Positions 12,901 through 27,655 of a DNA stretch of 64,000 bases are shown here, piece by piece. The stretch's first letter is position 1. Each line of letters begins with the position of its first letter. Both the position numbers and the translations under genes were made by a program. This stretch comes from Pyrocephalus nanus. Its lineage: Eukaryota; Chordata; Aves; Passeriformes; Tyrannidae. The DNA lies in contig CM076259.1 of the NCBI GenBank assembly GCA_038380795.1, positions 58,671,938-58,735,937 on the forward strand, written 5' to 3'. The notes beneath the pieces were generated by a model, which searched no databases, had not been told where the DNA came from, and saw only the letters and a list, made by a program, of their open reading frames with translations.

Positions 12901-13982
12901 AAAAAGAAATCATGCTCACATGAAATACTGAAAAGCAACCACACTAGTTGTGGAGCAATATTAAAGACTGCTAATTCTGTTTGGTTTTGGTCTTTAATAA
13001 GATGAGATACTCTTTATTGACAGCTGGTTGGCTTGCATTTCTCCAAAATTGGAACAAAATTCAAGTTTCTCTGAAAAAAAAATGCAGACAGGGAAGAATA
13101 AAAACTAATATAATATGTTAAGACTGGCTTGGTGCAAGAGGTTTATTTAGAATTTTTTCAAACAAGATGTTAATTAACATCTCACAGGGGTTATCTTCTA
13201 AAGGGAAAACTTTCTTAGGCAAACCAACAAATTGTATAAAATAGTTTATGTGGAATTTTTCTTCTATGTGAGCTGGGTGACATAGTACTGTGTTGCATTA
13301 AGGAGTGTTTTATTGTGTAGCATGAAGATGATGAGTTTTGACAAGTTAACATATTCCTATTGAATAAAGGTGTTATATTCATTTAATGGAAGGAGATGTA
13401 AGTTATTCTCCATGCTGCCATCAGTCTACAGAGGCTCTACTAGGAACCCTGTGAGAGGGTTTTACAAACAGAAATTAAAATAGACTGCTCTTGTTGAAAT
13501 TAGCATCTGTCTTTATTTATTATTTGTCACATATTTTAAGATCACTTTTGACAACCTGTAATGGCAAGGGATGCACCTTAGGACTATTGCTATTTGTGCT
13601 CTCCTTTCCTCCTGTACCTGGGAGAGACTGCAATATACATACTTAATTTAATGGCTTAAATTCAAGGATCTGAATGTGTCATGCAGGTCATTTATTTATA
13701 GCAAGCTGCCAAACGAACATGGCTTGGAGGGCATGAAAATGCATTCTACATGCGTGAAAGGCAGCAGATGGATTTATTGACTTCAGATGCAGTCAGAGGA
13801 CACAAAGTGACATTTATTCCTTAAGAACCAGACACCATAGAATTTACTAGTCTGTATGTCTACGGTAACACAACATATTGTGAGTGAAAGGTTTAGCCGC
13901 CTTATGTACTTGTGTTTAATTTAAATCCGTTAGCATTGTGTTCAGTGTTTATGTTTCTATCCTGCTAATACAATTTTTGCCT
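9938..13982. other. intergenic DNA with short simple repeats
   Basis: No gene was recognised. Two A runs occur close together (10414-10425 and 10453-10472). A 13-bp unit is perfectly duplicated in tandem at 10956-10981. Otherwise the sequence is AT-rich and looks unique. Confidence 0.5.
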
Positions 13983-14022
13983 TTTTTTGTTTTGGTTTGG
14001 TTTGGTTTTTTTGTTTTTATTG
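13983..14022 (+). repeat. T/G-rich low-complexity tract
   Basis: T runs punctuated by GG or G (TTTTGG-like units). Confidence 0.8.
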
Positions 14023-17000
14023 CTTTGTATGAAAACCTGAATTTGGAGTCTGTTCCATATTAAAGATTATCGACTTCCAGTTCTCCACAACCATTTTTAT
14101 TCCTTCAGGAAGAAAATCTAAGCATTGAGTCCATGTGGATGTGACATATGGAAAAACCTAACAGATGGATTTTAGGCATAAGCAAAGAAAGAACACAAAA
14201 TAGCACAATTGAATTGACCATTATCTATCAGAAAGTTGTCTGGCATGATGCTTCTTCTGCCTTTCATGTCTCTGTAATTTTCTTCTCTCTTGAACAAATA
14301 CAAATGAGTATAATAACTTGACTTGTTTTTCCTGTAGTATCTGGGCTTACACACCTCTACTGTTTTTTTCTAAACTATTTTTCCAGCTTTCTTCAAATGG
14401 AAGTACTTTTTAACTTCCATTTTATCACTCTGCAAACCTTTTACACCCTTTTTTGAAATTAATTCCCTCATTTGTACTAAAATTTTCAATTAGATATTTC
14501 CTTGAGCTTGCAGAATAACCATGATCTAATAGAAGTAAACAAACAAAACACCTTACCTGAGGATTAAGCATAAAGTATTTATACCGCATTATCACTACCC
14601 AATACCATAATCCATGCATGAAGAACTAATTTCAGCTTCATTGCCTTCTATGGAGCTGCAGAAATGATTTATTTAGTCTGATGATGGTAAGAGTATAAAA
14701 GAGTGTGTCTTTCTTGCTTTTTCATTTATTTCTGCCTTCTTGTATTCACTTTCTTACTTGAGCTGGAAAGGAATCGGTATGGTTGAGTGACTTAGAAAGC
14801 TGTATGTGAAAAAGGAGCCTATATACTCTTTTCATTTCTCTGCTGATGGGAAGGCTATGCAGAGGCACATAGAGCACACCACCACAGCGCTGTGTCTGCT
14901 AGACACATACGCTCCTCCTCCGTTCAGTCCTGTCTTTCCTTCCCTTTAACTAGCCTTCAGTAGATTCCCATTTGCATTTTTCCTCCTTTGAAATGTCATC
15001 TCCTTCCTACTGCTCAGTTCCACCAACATACTTCTCCTCATTACTTCCACTTCCTTTCCCATCAGGATAAATATAGCTGAATAACTGCATGCCTTGGCCA
15101 GTTTTATATTGTAGTCCCAGTCCTGTGTAATAACTCTCCCCGCTTAGGCACAGACTTTGCCCTGGAGAACTCAAACCCACTAGCTACATGGAAGCAGGAG
15201 GAAGTGTGAAAGGAGATAACCACTCTGCCTGAATATAGAAGGTGAAGAGTTACTAAGTCTTCCTTTTTATGGCAAAACCGGTTGGGGTGATGGGACTGAT
15301 CTTCACAAGGACACCTATGGCATGAACCAGCTCTGAACAGATGACTGGTGTCTTGGGCTTCTCTTACCTTCTACTCAGCAGGAGAGTAGATTAGAAAATA
15401 GAAAAGAAGCCTGATGCACCCTTGAGGGAAAGTTACCTGATAAAATCAGTAATGAAGTACCTCTCTTTTGCTGTTTGCCCTCATTTCATTTGCTAAACAA
15501 GAAATTTCCTGAGTCTGTGGGGTGTCTTAATTTAAAAATGTTCCCATTTTTTTGGCAGCTGCACCTTCCTCAGCTTCAACAATTCAATATGTAAAATTGA
15601 TATCAGCATTAGGCAGGCTCCCCAAGAAAGTGAAGGCTACAGACACGTGGATAACCTTTTCTAAACCAGCCCACTTCAAAGGAATCATATCTGAGATAGT
15701 AAGATGCAAATAAGCAACATGTTTGATCTCATAGTAAACAACCAGCTTATGAAAATAAGCTGGGGGGAGGAGGGAAATGATTTTACAGCTTCTGCACAGC
15801 CCTGTTTGAAGACACATTCAAGATCATTAAGCAGAAATCACCAGCTCAGGGCAAAGCTGGCAGTTCTCTTTCCCTACTCCAAAAAGCCTCCCCTCTCTTA
15901 ATGACACTGGACTTAGAGAAGCCTGGTAAAGCCTAGTAGGGCTTGTCTTCTTCAGACCTCCACAGAAGATGTGAGAAACCCTTCTCACCCTTTTAGAGGC
16001 CAAACTGAAATATTTCAACAACCAGAGCACAGTGTCTGAGACTGCTCAAAGCTCTGATGCTATATTTTTTTCCCATTAGCCTAGCAGGTTTGGGGTTTTG
16101 TTTTTGCCTATTATAATGCCAAGGGAAGTTCTGCAAAGTTCTGCATGTCAGTGCCATGTTTGTCCCTGAATCAGTGGCAACCCAATGCAAAATAGGCTAT
16201 TCATGTGGCTTAGGAAGAAGCCGAATCCTTCAAGTTCTATTTATATGCCTAGATGAGTTGATGAAAGGGGTTAACTGTATCCCAAATACTTGGAATCATT
16301 AATCATTGCATTGTTAATAGCAGCAGCACCACTTTGCACCCATTTAGACATCTGTTTTTCCATTGATTTCTCAAACAGAATGTGTTTTCTCCTCTGTTGA
16401 AAGGGTTTGTGTAGTGGGATGTGTTTCTGCAGCCTGCTAGTGCTAGTTGCTGGCTCACAGAAAAAACACAGACCTGGCATTTGCATGAAAGTCTTCTTAT
16501 CCCTGGGACCCATGCTGTAGGATTCAGCTCTCTGAAGCCAAGAAGGATGATAATGAGGGGCACTCACTAAAGAGGTTTGGTGCATTAGGAAGAAGGATTT
16601 TGTACTTCCCCCAGGAAAATAGTTCTGCCTGGTAGTTCAAAGGAGTATGGCTCATTAATAAATATTGCTAGTGTACGGATCAAGTTTTCCTTCCTATGGC
16701 AGTTGTGAAGGTTATACTATGTGAGGCATAAAAAGAGCTGGTAGCATCTCTAGGCTTGGTTTGCATAGTGGTTTCCAATGTTAGGGATACCAGGGCCTTG
16801 TTGTTTGAAGGGAGGTGTTTGAAAACATAGCAGGGAAATTCCTTAATCTGAGCACAGCTTTCCCAGAGAGGGAAGGTATACAGAGGGAATCAGAGTCAAC
16901 TTGGTTTGTCAACTAAGCCATGCTCATGCTGACTGACTTCTCTATTTTTGGATGGCAAGTAAAAGGTAATGTGTCAAGCCACTAAGAAAAGTTACTAAAA

Positions 17001-18492
17001 ATGAAGAATATAAAGAAATATCAAGTGGCTTCCCATCCAGTGAATAGCACGTACCTGTAGTTGGAATGAATCAGGAGGAAAAAATAGGCTGTAATGAGAG
17101 ACTGGCTCAGACTAGACATTTGAACAACAGGACCATATTGAGTTTGCACAGATTGCCTTAATTTTGGCATTGCCTACCTCTATGACTGCTTCTTTTTGTA
17201 GCCTTAACATTCTTTAAAGGCAATTATTCCACCGTATGCAATGCACAGCTCATATTAGGAACTTATGCAGCTTATTTATGGAGGCACAGTCTGTCACTGG
17301 AAACATTTAATACCATGTGGGTTAAGGAACATTAAAGAAGACTCTCTTGAGGGACACATGGGTGGTATTCCCTGGAAAGCATCCTGAAGTATTTTTAGCT
17401 ATGTATTTTCTCAATGTGGGATGAAAATGAGCCAAAAAAAATAGGCAAGACGTATCCTATGTACTGTGTGATTGTAGGAGAGACTGCATTATGAAACGAC
17501 AAAAGAATGGGAGCTCTTGGATCTCCTAGTAAAAGAAGAAAAAGACCATCAGACTTACTATGTGTTTTTATTAAATGATGTTTTCAGGGGTCTTCAAAGA
17601 CTACCCTTAGGGGTTTAAATTTTGTGTTTTGAGGATTTGGCACAATACTGTTCTAGCTACAGAGAGATTAATGACTCTTCATAAAGTCTTCAGCATTTGC
17701 AAATTGGCAGTAATAAAAGATGTGTGAAAGTCAGCAGATCAGAGAGTGACACTCCTCTGTCTAGTACTACTCTATTCCCTGAAACATGGTTTTAAAATTA
17801 ATTTTCAAAATGTAGAGCAATGAGATAGAACCTGATCTGGCTTTCACAGGGTCATGTTCATCTTCCTCCATGAAGACAAGTGGTCTCATTGCAGAAGTAC
17901 ACCACAAAGACTGTGCTTGCTATCTCTCCAGTCTTCTTGAAGTTCTCGTTTCTCATGTTTCCTACTTTGGGAATTCTGCTATTGTAATTCCAGACTGTCT
18001 AAGGCATTCTTCCTTAAAAATCAAACCACCAAAATTCATTCCTATACTGACCATACTAATGCCTGTATTGCTGGTGTTTATGGAACACTCTCTCACAAGA
18101 TAATTTAAAAGTGGATCTTTGTCACCATGTCTTCTTTTGGCTTTGAATAATAATATAATCATCGTGGCTTAATCTCAACCCACCTTAATGGTTTCTAAAA
18201 TTGTTCAGCCAGCTGACAAAGAAGTTACTCATTCTTTCAGATCATCCATGTACTAAGACGACTAGCATCCTTAAAATTGATTGCTGTGCCCAGCTCACAC
18301 AGCACCCTCCCAAACCCCAGAACTCAATGTAGGTCAAACATGAGGGAATTTAACCTCTTCCAAATAATGCTCTACTCTAAAGAGACATAACAGGATCTTG
18401 AAAGAGCAAGTTCAAAGTAAACCATCCTTACCTCCAGGTATTTTCCTGAAAGTGTTCCTGTTTTGGTTGAAGACTTCCCTCTGCCTGTTTCC
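14023..18492. other. intergenic DNA, nothing recognised
   Basis: AT-rich sequence with no gene, RNA or mobile element that I can support. A small direct repeat (aagttctgca twice) lies at about 16128-16145. Confidence 0.5.
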
Positions 18493-18557
18493 TTTGTTTG
18501 TTTGGTTTTGTTTGGGTTTTTTTTGTTTGTTTTGTTGTTGTTGTTGTTGTTGTTTTT
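18493..18557 (+). repeat. T/G-rich simple repeat with (TTG)n core
   Basis: TTTG and TTTGG units run into about seven TTG triplets at 18532-18553. Overlapping open frames encoding F/V/C/L runs are artefacts of this repeat. Confidence 0.9.
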
Positions 18558-21015
18558 CCCCACAGGAATCACTGGCAATTTCAAAGGTATTCCAAGGCTT
18601 GGCATTTGTGGTTGGAGAGCAGGCACAATGAGATTACTCTTTGGTGTTTCTGTTTTTACTCTCAGTGCAGCTTGGCTCTCAAGCTGTGGTTTGACAACAA
18701 AGTGAATCTGTTTTTTTTTGGGAACTTAGTGTCAAATCTCAAAGGCACTATAATTATAAGAATGCAATATATGGGTGCAGAGTCATTTCACCAATTTCTT
18801 AACAATATATTGAAGAGAGAATTTTGTCCTAGCATATGTAATGTAGATTCAATGTAGAGCAAGTATTCTCTGCTTAGGCAGCTCTAACTTCATGCTGTCT
18901 TCCTGAAGGCAGCATAAAATCAACATAAAATTACAAAGTGAATGTAAACACTGTGCTGTGTGTGCTGGCTAAACCAACTAAAATGGAATCATATGCTTTT
19001 GCCTGATTTTTATCAAATTTGTGCTGCTAAATGACGTACAACTGCAGAGAGCTGGTATGTAATGATCACACAACCACTTTCTCATTAGTGTACCAAAGCA
19101 GGAACTCTGCTGAACACATTTCATCTTAGCATCTGATCTTCACTGATCTTTACAAACAGCCTCATCAGTGGAAGCTGTCATATCTAATAAAAAGACAGCT
19201 TCAATCATTGCCATCTAGGATATCATTGGGAGCATAAGATGGAAGAAGCATAAAATGCACATCAGCTGTAGAATTCTTAGTACTCTGTTTTTTATTGTGA
19301 CCCAGACCTCCTCCAATTACAAAAAATATTGCTTTTGTGATAGGATGAGGATATTTGTATGCCCTTATTTGCCCTAATAAAACAGGTATTTTTTTTCTAA
19401 CCTACAAAGATACATCATATTTTCATGATTATAAACTCAAAAGATTCCCTGATGATTATCTGGTCAGAAGAGATTATATCTCATACAGGCTACAGAAGAT
19501 TTTACATGCATAGGATAGTAGTGGTTGATTATTTAGTTCTCTACAGAGTAAGGTATAAGATGTATCTGAGTTTGAATGAGAATTTCTTTATAAACAACAA
19601 CCAGTCTTCTGATTAAAAATTTTGAACCACAAACCTTGGTATGTTATTCCAGTGATTTGTTTATTCTTGCTTTAAAACCTGTCTTTTTTTCTAGGTCTAA
19701 TTTTAAACTCAAAGTGGGTAGAGTTTCTGATAGCTCATACATAGAATGAAGAAAGCCCTTGACCTCTTTCCTGTTATGTTACCTCCAAGCTTTGACTTAA
19801 ATCATCTCTTAACTTCTCCTGTTAATCAGAACAAACTTTTTGAGTCTTTAACACATCAATGTTAACTGTAAAGAATGTTTGTTAACTATAAAGAATGTTT
19901 TGTGGTCTTTAAGGTGTTTTGCAGGCTTCTCCCTGCACCCTTCCTAAACAGTAATCATCTGTCTTGGACTGTGAACCACAGAACCAGATACCATACCACA
20001 GCTTTGTGTACCTCAGTGCTAAGCACAGAGGCAGTATTCCTCACAAGTGCCATAAATTCTACTTATAAATCCAATTTACCATTTGATTCTGGCTGTAGAA
20101 CTTTCACAGCTGATTAATGACTGTGAGCCCTACAACCTTTTCAAAATTGAGGCATGCCCTAAGGAATCCCTCATAAAGATTTTGTATTTCAGTGCAGAGC
20201 TTTATATTTGCCTGTTTAGAAGTATACTTGCTTAAGTTCATCTCACCAGCCAATCCAAATAATTTATTTCAATGATTTGCCCTTTTCGTGATTTATCATT
20301 CCCTGGGTCTTCATGACATCTGCAAGTATTATCACTTAAAGGCTGCCTCTCTCTGACTCCTTCTCTGCTTGTTTCCATGGGATTCAGATGCTTTCATCTT
20401 AGAAACTGTTACCTAACAAATCTGGCTGACCAGGAATTGCTCAGTCTTTTTTAGGTTCATCAGGTTGGTACTTTTCCATTCAAACCACAAACCTTTTCTC
20501 CTGGCATAGCTTCACCCACAGGTCACAAACATGAAACCCCCTCTTAAGTTTCCCAAACCTCACTCAGGAAAAAAAGTTGGTTGTAAATCATATCCCTGTT
20601 CCTACACTGTAGGAGTACAGAAAAAACATAAAGCAAAAAGCATCTCCAAACTTCGTCCTTAATTTTTACCCTTTTGTTATTCATCTGGTCAAAAATGTAT
20701 TTGCTAGTCATCATTGCCTTGTTCCGCTGTTGCTAGCGAGGGAAGAATTATCTCCTCAGGTATTTCATAGCCTAGTGGATCTGTTCACAGTGACAAGAGC
20801 AAACAGACCTGTCTCCCACGCTGCACAGAATCCCAGCTATACCACACTCCCAGCAGACAAGGAGGACAAACACACCTTTTCCACCACCCCACACCCTCTG
20901 TGGACAGGGCTGGCATAACCCACCAGCAGGCACAGTTCTTTCATCCAGCAATGAGAGATTTCTGTTATTGCAGGAAAAATCTCTCAGGTCTTACTTCACT
21001 ACCCTGTGAAGGAAG
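18558..21015. other. intergenic DNA, nothing recognised
   Basis: No gene was seen. A 20-bp tandem duplication with one mismatch lies at 19861-19900 (gttaactgtaaagaatgttt, then the same with one base changed). Confidence 0.5.
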
Positions 21016-21061
21016 ATTTTAGGACCAACCAAATTCTGGGGAATGTGGTTGGTCCTAAAAT
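21016..21061. repeat. 46-bp near-perfect hairpin
   Basis: The arm ATTTTAGGACCAACCA (21016-21031) is perfectly complementary to 21046-21061. Inside it, after one mismatched pair (A21032 and G21045), ATTC pairs with GAAT around the four-base loop TGGG. The result is a 21-position stem with a single mismatch. No flanking target-site duplication was evident. It is shorter than a typical pre-microRNA. Function unknown. Confidence 0.9.
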
Positions 21062-24000
21062 ATCAAAGAGAAGGGAGAAGTATACATGCCTGGATATGCC
21101 TTTATTTGGCAGCAGTAACGCAGATTGGCAAATTCTATTACGAAAATGCTTAAAGCTGTAAGCCCTAGTAACGATACATACTTGTTCATTACACCTTGTA
21201 GTAGTACTAATAATATTAAAATTTTAACTGTGCAAATCTTTGGTAAGACAATAAAATATTTTTCCCTAAAAACAAAGATAAACATTATTCACATGCAACT
21301 TCTGTGGTAAGTGAGAAGATGACGGTCAGCTTCAGAACATATTAACACAAGTCTTCACTCCTGTATATTTCAGCTTTATTAATCTAAAACACACACCCTT
21401 TTATTTACTTTTTCATTTATCTAAACTAGGCTTGGTTATGTCTAGCCAATGTTAACTTGGAGCTCTCCTGCTCCCCTCCCTATGGCTGTTTTGTGGATTA
21501 AGACTCTTTCTTTAAATTAGAAATATAACTTAAATAAGTTAAAGGAGAAAAATTTATTTCCTTTTTTGGTAAGTCATGTGCCATCCTCTCTTTATTAAAA
21601 AGTAAAAATAGCTGTGCAAACCATCTGGTGAGATCCCTTGAAAGTAATGTGGGACCACTATTAGAGCAATTCCAGAATTTCAACTCCACATTAATTTAAT
21701 AGACTCTATGAAAAACTTCGTGGAGCAATTTGTCCCTTAGATAATTGAATTTAAATCACAGGATTTATAGTAAGAATTACTTTAATCTCATTATACTTGA
21801 CTCAATTGCTAAAAGCATCCGTTTTACTTAATATTGGTATTTGTGGAGTTACAAACTTATTTGTTACTGTCAGAAACATGTATCATCTCAGAAAAGTAAA
21901 CAGGAAAATCATTCTCTGTTATGTTTCTCATAGGCATCTTCCTTTCATGCCTTCTCTTTACAGCAAATATTTCTCTTCTGAAATCTGTCAATTTGCAAGG
22001 TTTCCCACTGATACTATGTGCTTTCTGCATGTGCTGGAACTGAAATAAATGGGACAAACTGCATGCTTAAAAGTAAGCATATACCTCACTGGCTTGGCCA
22101 CAGAAATATCCTATGGTTTTCAGCACTACATCCACCAACTCTTATGAGAACGCTTTTTTTTTTTTTTTTTTTCTGCTATGATATTATTTGTCTCAGAATC
22201 CTCTAGCTCATCTTCAAAGACTGGGACCATTGTCACGAGTCCATTGTCTTACTTCTTCAGGATGGCCACGTGATTGCATTTATATTCACCCACCACTTCC
22301 ACACATCTTGTTGCCTCTTCCTTTAATTTGTGCAAGCAATAAAAACTCCACTGGAATAATTCTTTCTCTTTCCTCGATTAAGCAGAGGGGTGGGGGAAAA
22401 AAGAACTGGTTTATTTTTATCTGAACACATACAAGATAGACTTAAAGAAGAAAAATTACCAAAGTAGGAATTTTACATATTGATTTGCTGTTATTGGAAA
22501 GCTCCCAAATATTGTGCTTAGTAGAACATGATAAAAGGAACGGCTCCATCCAAGTGCCAAGTTTTTGGGTGGGCTAAATTCTTTCCATTTTCCATACAAA
22601 AAATTTTGTCACCCATTTTCTCCTTTTTAAGTGTTAGGAGGGAGGCAAAGCTCTTTTCTCCCACTCCAATTTTCCTTTAGTTGTTTAGAGATTGTTTAAA
22701 TAAAATATCTACTTCTGTTCAGAGAATTTCACAGGTAGTATATTTATTCATTTTTACGTGATTTTAAAGTATCACATTAATAACCTTTATGCTTTACTAG
22801 TCATTTCTCTTTCTCTTTTATAATAAATGTTTGTCAAAAAGTTGCATCTGCAAGATCCAAATGAGTTCAAAGTAGTATATACATAAGTTCACCTTGGGCT
22901 TCCCAAAGTCAGTAACCACAAATGCAAAGCTCCTTTAGAGGTGTTTGGCTCATATGTAAAAATGAGGTGAAGGCACATCCTGCATTTAATCATTTCAATT
23001 CTTGCATTACGAAGTGAAACTTTAAAAAAAGAAAAAAAGGAGGAACTTTGGAATTACTGATCCATCACATAAACTTCAATTCCTCACAAAATAACAATAA
23101 AATGTTTCTAAGTACTTAGAAAATAATGGAGGAGGGGTGTGTAACAAATACAGGCTTTACAAGAACAAATAATGTCAAACAAATCAAGCCTGTGGATAAG
23201 GTAGATTTACTGAAGCTTTTGATGCTGCTGTGGTATTTTCCTAGGAAACCATGTCTCAGCTGAAATATTCCCTGGTGCTCACAGAGCCAATGACACACTG
23301 TCGGGAGGAAGCCCTGCTTTACGTGCAAGGTGGAAAGATGTTCCTCACACCTGGTAGACCTAGGCTGATTTTTTTTTAAGGTGAGGCTTTAGCTGGAGCA
23401 CAGTGCCCAATGGGCGCTGCAGGTCAAGCGAGCTACAAGAAACATCTCTGGAAGTGTGAGCTGAGAGGTCAGAGATGAGAATGAAATTAGGTTGGTTGAG
23501 AGTGGAAATGTGTGACAACAGTATCTAAACCCACCAGAAGTAATTACTGAAGAGGCATGGAATGGGTTCTACATATTCATGGGGAATGACATGAAAATTG
23601 CAGACAGAAAATTTAGATCATTCACTAACTACATCCTCTAGGAAGGATATAAAGTCCTGGTCATCAGGGTTTGAAAGGGCTATGAGATTGGAGGTATTTT
23701 TATGAAACCAAGCTAGAATACCTTAAATCTGGTTCAGGAATATCCTTAAGTGAATGTACTCATGGCCTCAGCCAGGAGCACTGGCAGAGGTCATCAGTGA
23801 AGGATAGCAGCAAATTGAGAAATCACCATCTGCAGCCATCTGTGCTTTCAGATAATTTTTTTCCTGACTTTCAGGGTACCTGTTGCACTTGAGCAGAAAG
23901 CAGGAGTGGTCAAATGGGTGGGATAACAAAGACATCCCCCCAGGAGTCCACAAAGGAGAACACCATTCAGCACCATTAGTACCTGATGCTGCCACTTAGA

Positions 24001-27000
24001 AGGAGGTGTTGAGGTGGTTATCCATGACAGCAGAACAAACAGGAGGTGCTGACACTGGCAGGGGGTGGGGAATTAAGAAGAGGAAATTAAAATGGTGGGA
24101 AGGAAATGAAGTAAATGGTGGATTGTCCCTCCGTGGCTGTGCTGCTGCCCCAGTAAAACACTTTTTTCCAAGGCTTTTTTTCTCAGTGATTTCTTTCTTC
24201 CTAAAGCACTTCATTTAGAATATAGACAAATTTCTTCCAGCTGCATAAATAATTTTCCACTTGTAAACCCCAAAACTCTAGGGAATTGTTCAAAAGCATC
24301 CTGTCACTTACAGGTAGGTACATGCAGAAGCGGTAATTAGAGTAATAAAAATAATGAAGAGAAAATGCACACGGTGGAGAAAGTCTATGAAAGAAAACTG
24401 TAGGCTAAAAACATTTCTCAGATGCCAATGTGTGAATCTCAAGCACCAGGCACTGTAAACTTGGAGAAATGTAGAATTTCTACAATAGTTTGGATGCTCT
24501 CAAAACCAGCAAGAATTGGATTTCAAGACAGCAATCAGGATGTTACTGAAAAAATATACCTTTATTTTTTAAATTACTCATTCTGTTACTTCAGTTACCA
24601 GAGAAGTATGTGTGTTTTAATGCATTTATCCTTTTAATGATGCACTGCAGGTTGTTGCTACCTGTCTGTCTGGCAGGAACTATCCAACTACCATGTTGAT
24701 GGAATCATACATTCACATATTATGCAGAATTATTTAACAGGAAAAAAGGAAAAAAAAAAAAAAACAAAACAAAAAAAACGGCCAACCAGCATGCTTACAG
24801 TCAAGAGAATGAAGAACATTTCCTTGAAGAATTTACTCAAAACAGGTTTGATATTGCGTGCCAAATAAAGAAGGAAGTTTCATGTTAGCATGAACTGATG
24901 AAAATTAGTGTATACTCTTTATGTGATGTATGCTAAAGGTAATGCTGGTGGAAAAATACTGGAAAAAGCACTCATTCTTTTAGTGCCTTTCTCGCTTAAA
25001 TTAGGAAAAAAAATTTGAAAGCTCCTTTTTTCACCCTCAGAGAATGAAAATGCTTAAAAAGGTGAGGAATTTCTTTTGAATGTCTAAGCACAGCATTGGA
25101 AAAAAAAATCTGTATGTTTCAGTGTGTCAAACTATTTTCAATGTGCTTCATGCAAAAGAAAATGTCAATAATGAAACATTTGCTTTGTTGATCCATTTTT
25201 CACTGAGCCATTAAGGGCAGGCAATACAAGACAAGAAGGGAGATGAGGCACCTTTGAACACAGTTGATAGAGCAGACTACTAAGAAATTCAACCCCTTAA
25301 TGTCTAGACTAAGTGGAAAAACTTGAAAAAGATAAAAAACCTCCCAAATAATCCAAACAAACAACATGGCTTGGAATAAAAACAAAAAAATCAGAATTAA
25401 ATGAAATCAACCCCCAGGCTGTGTTGGAGATGTTTTGATGCAGTTTGCTAGACCAGACTGGAGAATCACTGTCTGTTCCTGACCCAGTTGTGGAGATCTG
25501 ACTCCAGTGAGCTCTACTCCCAGCCCAACTTCACATCTTTTCAAGGGGACAGATGGTCACTCCTTGTTTTAGCAGGCAGCTCTTCTACCCCTCACTAACA
25601 AATCTTAGGTGCTTTCTTCCCTAAAGTGTGAGTTGTCACATCTTTGCCTTGGGCCTGACTTCAGTTCCCTTGGCCCTCCATAAATGTGGCAGCATGCCCC
25701 TGAACAAAAAACCCCAATAATCCTGTAATTCTGATATCTGTCTTCAAATCTATGTTGGCTTTGACAGAATTATTTTTTTCAGCAAAATACCGGGCCTGTG
25801 ATTTTCAGCCAGTGCAGCCAAGCAGCAGAGAGATTCCAGTCTCATCAGGAACTGTGCCCTTCACTCGAGTGAGCAGAGCTCACATACAGGGAAATCACAC
25901 AGAGCCAGGCTCCTTAGCAAAGACAGAAATCTGTCTCCTTCACAGAAAGAAGTGAAAAACCAGATTTGGCATTAGGAGCCCAAAAGGTCAGGGCTGAGCT
26001 GAATTGCATTGCATGGGTTTCATTTAGACCCAGCAGAATCTGTGCAGCGACTGATGCCTGTCCTCCTTATCCAACAAGACCTTGAAATGTACCTTCAACC
26101 TAAATAGGTTGTTGTAATCTTCTGGGGCCTATACTAGCTTTCCACTTATGGAAACCAAGCTTTGAACTCCAGGGGATGAAATGAGGTGAACACAATTGTG
26201 CATCTGGTCGCAGGTATAAGATTCAGGGCACATGAAAGAGAAAAGGAGGATGAAGGCACAGCAAAAATCTGAATTTCAGGGCAAAAGAGTACATATAGTT
26301 TGTGAACTGAAGAAGTAACTTCAAGAGAAAGAGTTTTAAGAGACTCAGGGTTTGTGGTTCAGCAAGTAAGGAAACGCGAGAGACTAGCAGGACATGTATT
26401 TCACTGCAGGTGACTTACACCACAAAGTCTCAGCATGACCAAAGCTAAAGAGGTCAGATGTTGAGAGGTTTAAACAACCATCATGTGAGATCCTCCAGTG
26501 CATCATGTGGAAAGGAGAGGAGCTGACTAATCTTACTCTTATTGTATAGCCCTTTATAGTATGACATTCCTCAGCAGTATCTCATACTCAGGGAACAAAA
26601 GGAAGGAGACCAGACATCTTTGGGCAACTGTTGCTCACCATTAGCTTTAGAAAGCTGCCTTCCAAAAATCAAACTTCTCTAAGTCATCTTGTTTTCTTCC
26701 TTCTGAGGTTATGCTCTTACCATCAAGGCAGTTCATCAACAGACTGATGATAAACTTATTGCCAACAAAAATAGTTCCTTTTTCTACAGCTGGAAGAAAT
26801 GCAGCAATTTCAGTTCCTCAAATGAGCTGTGCTGCTGTGGCAATTCTTTGAGCCTGGCTTAGGGGTACACCATCTTAACTTCATGGGTGTTTTCTATAGC
26901 CTTAGTTAAACCCATAGATAGGACTTCACCTTTTCGCACCAACAGTTTTGAAAATTGATGATATACTTTCAAAAGCTAAAGCTCAGATGGCAGTGTGCCA

Positions 27001-27655
27001 TTTTTTGGTAAAAAAGGCTTTAAAACACAAAGAAAATGAATACATACATAAACTATTATAAATGTGAAATCCTTTACTATTTCTTGTGAAATCCAACTCC
27101 TTTTCAGTGTTTGCATTTATCAGGTAGATGATTCAGAGATAACTTTTTATAATCAAGCTAAGCAAATTCAAAAGGGCAGGCTGAAACTGGGGTGAAGAAC
27201 ACTGTTATTTTAGATGGTGACTGAGCTTCACTTTTTTCACTCTCTCCTCCAGTCCTACTTTTTCACATATCCTGCTATTCCACAACAACAGGAAGAAACT
27301 AGTGAGTGAAAGTGTTAATAGGAGATACAACATCAACTTGAAGAGTTGTAATGCCTGGTGTTCAAGGGGATGCTGGTAGCGAATACACTGAGAAGGCTGA
27401 AGTATGCACACTGGGTAATAATAACAGGTGTGATGGAGGGCAGACAAATCCTGCTACTCCATAAGGTAGGTGTGGTGGCCATGGAAATTAGAATCACTGT
27501 GTGTCAGACATGGCCTACACATCCGTGTTGTCTGTTCCACAGTGGCTATGCCGTGTCCCAGCTCCTAAGAGCTTGTCTTAACATACCCATGGGACTACCT
27601 GGTCCCTCTATGGGGGAACGAGGTGCGATTTAAACCCTAATTTTAACATCCAAAG
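21062..27655. other. intergenic DNA with homopolymer runs
   Basis: No gene was recognised. A 19-base T run lies at 22154-22172, and an A-rich tract with AAAAC interruptions at 24742-24778. GC content rises from about 27.5 kb toward the CpG island. Confidence 0.5.

Noticed and set aside
18481..18857. Hydrophobic open frames that look like membrane proteins
   Set aside because: The F/V/L/C runs are translations of a T/G simple repeat.
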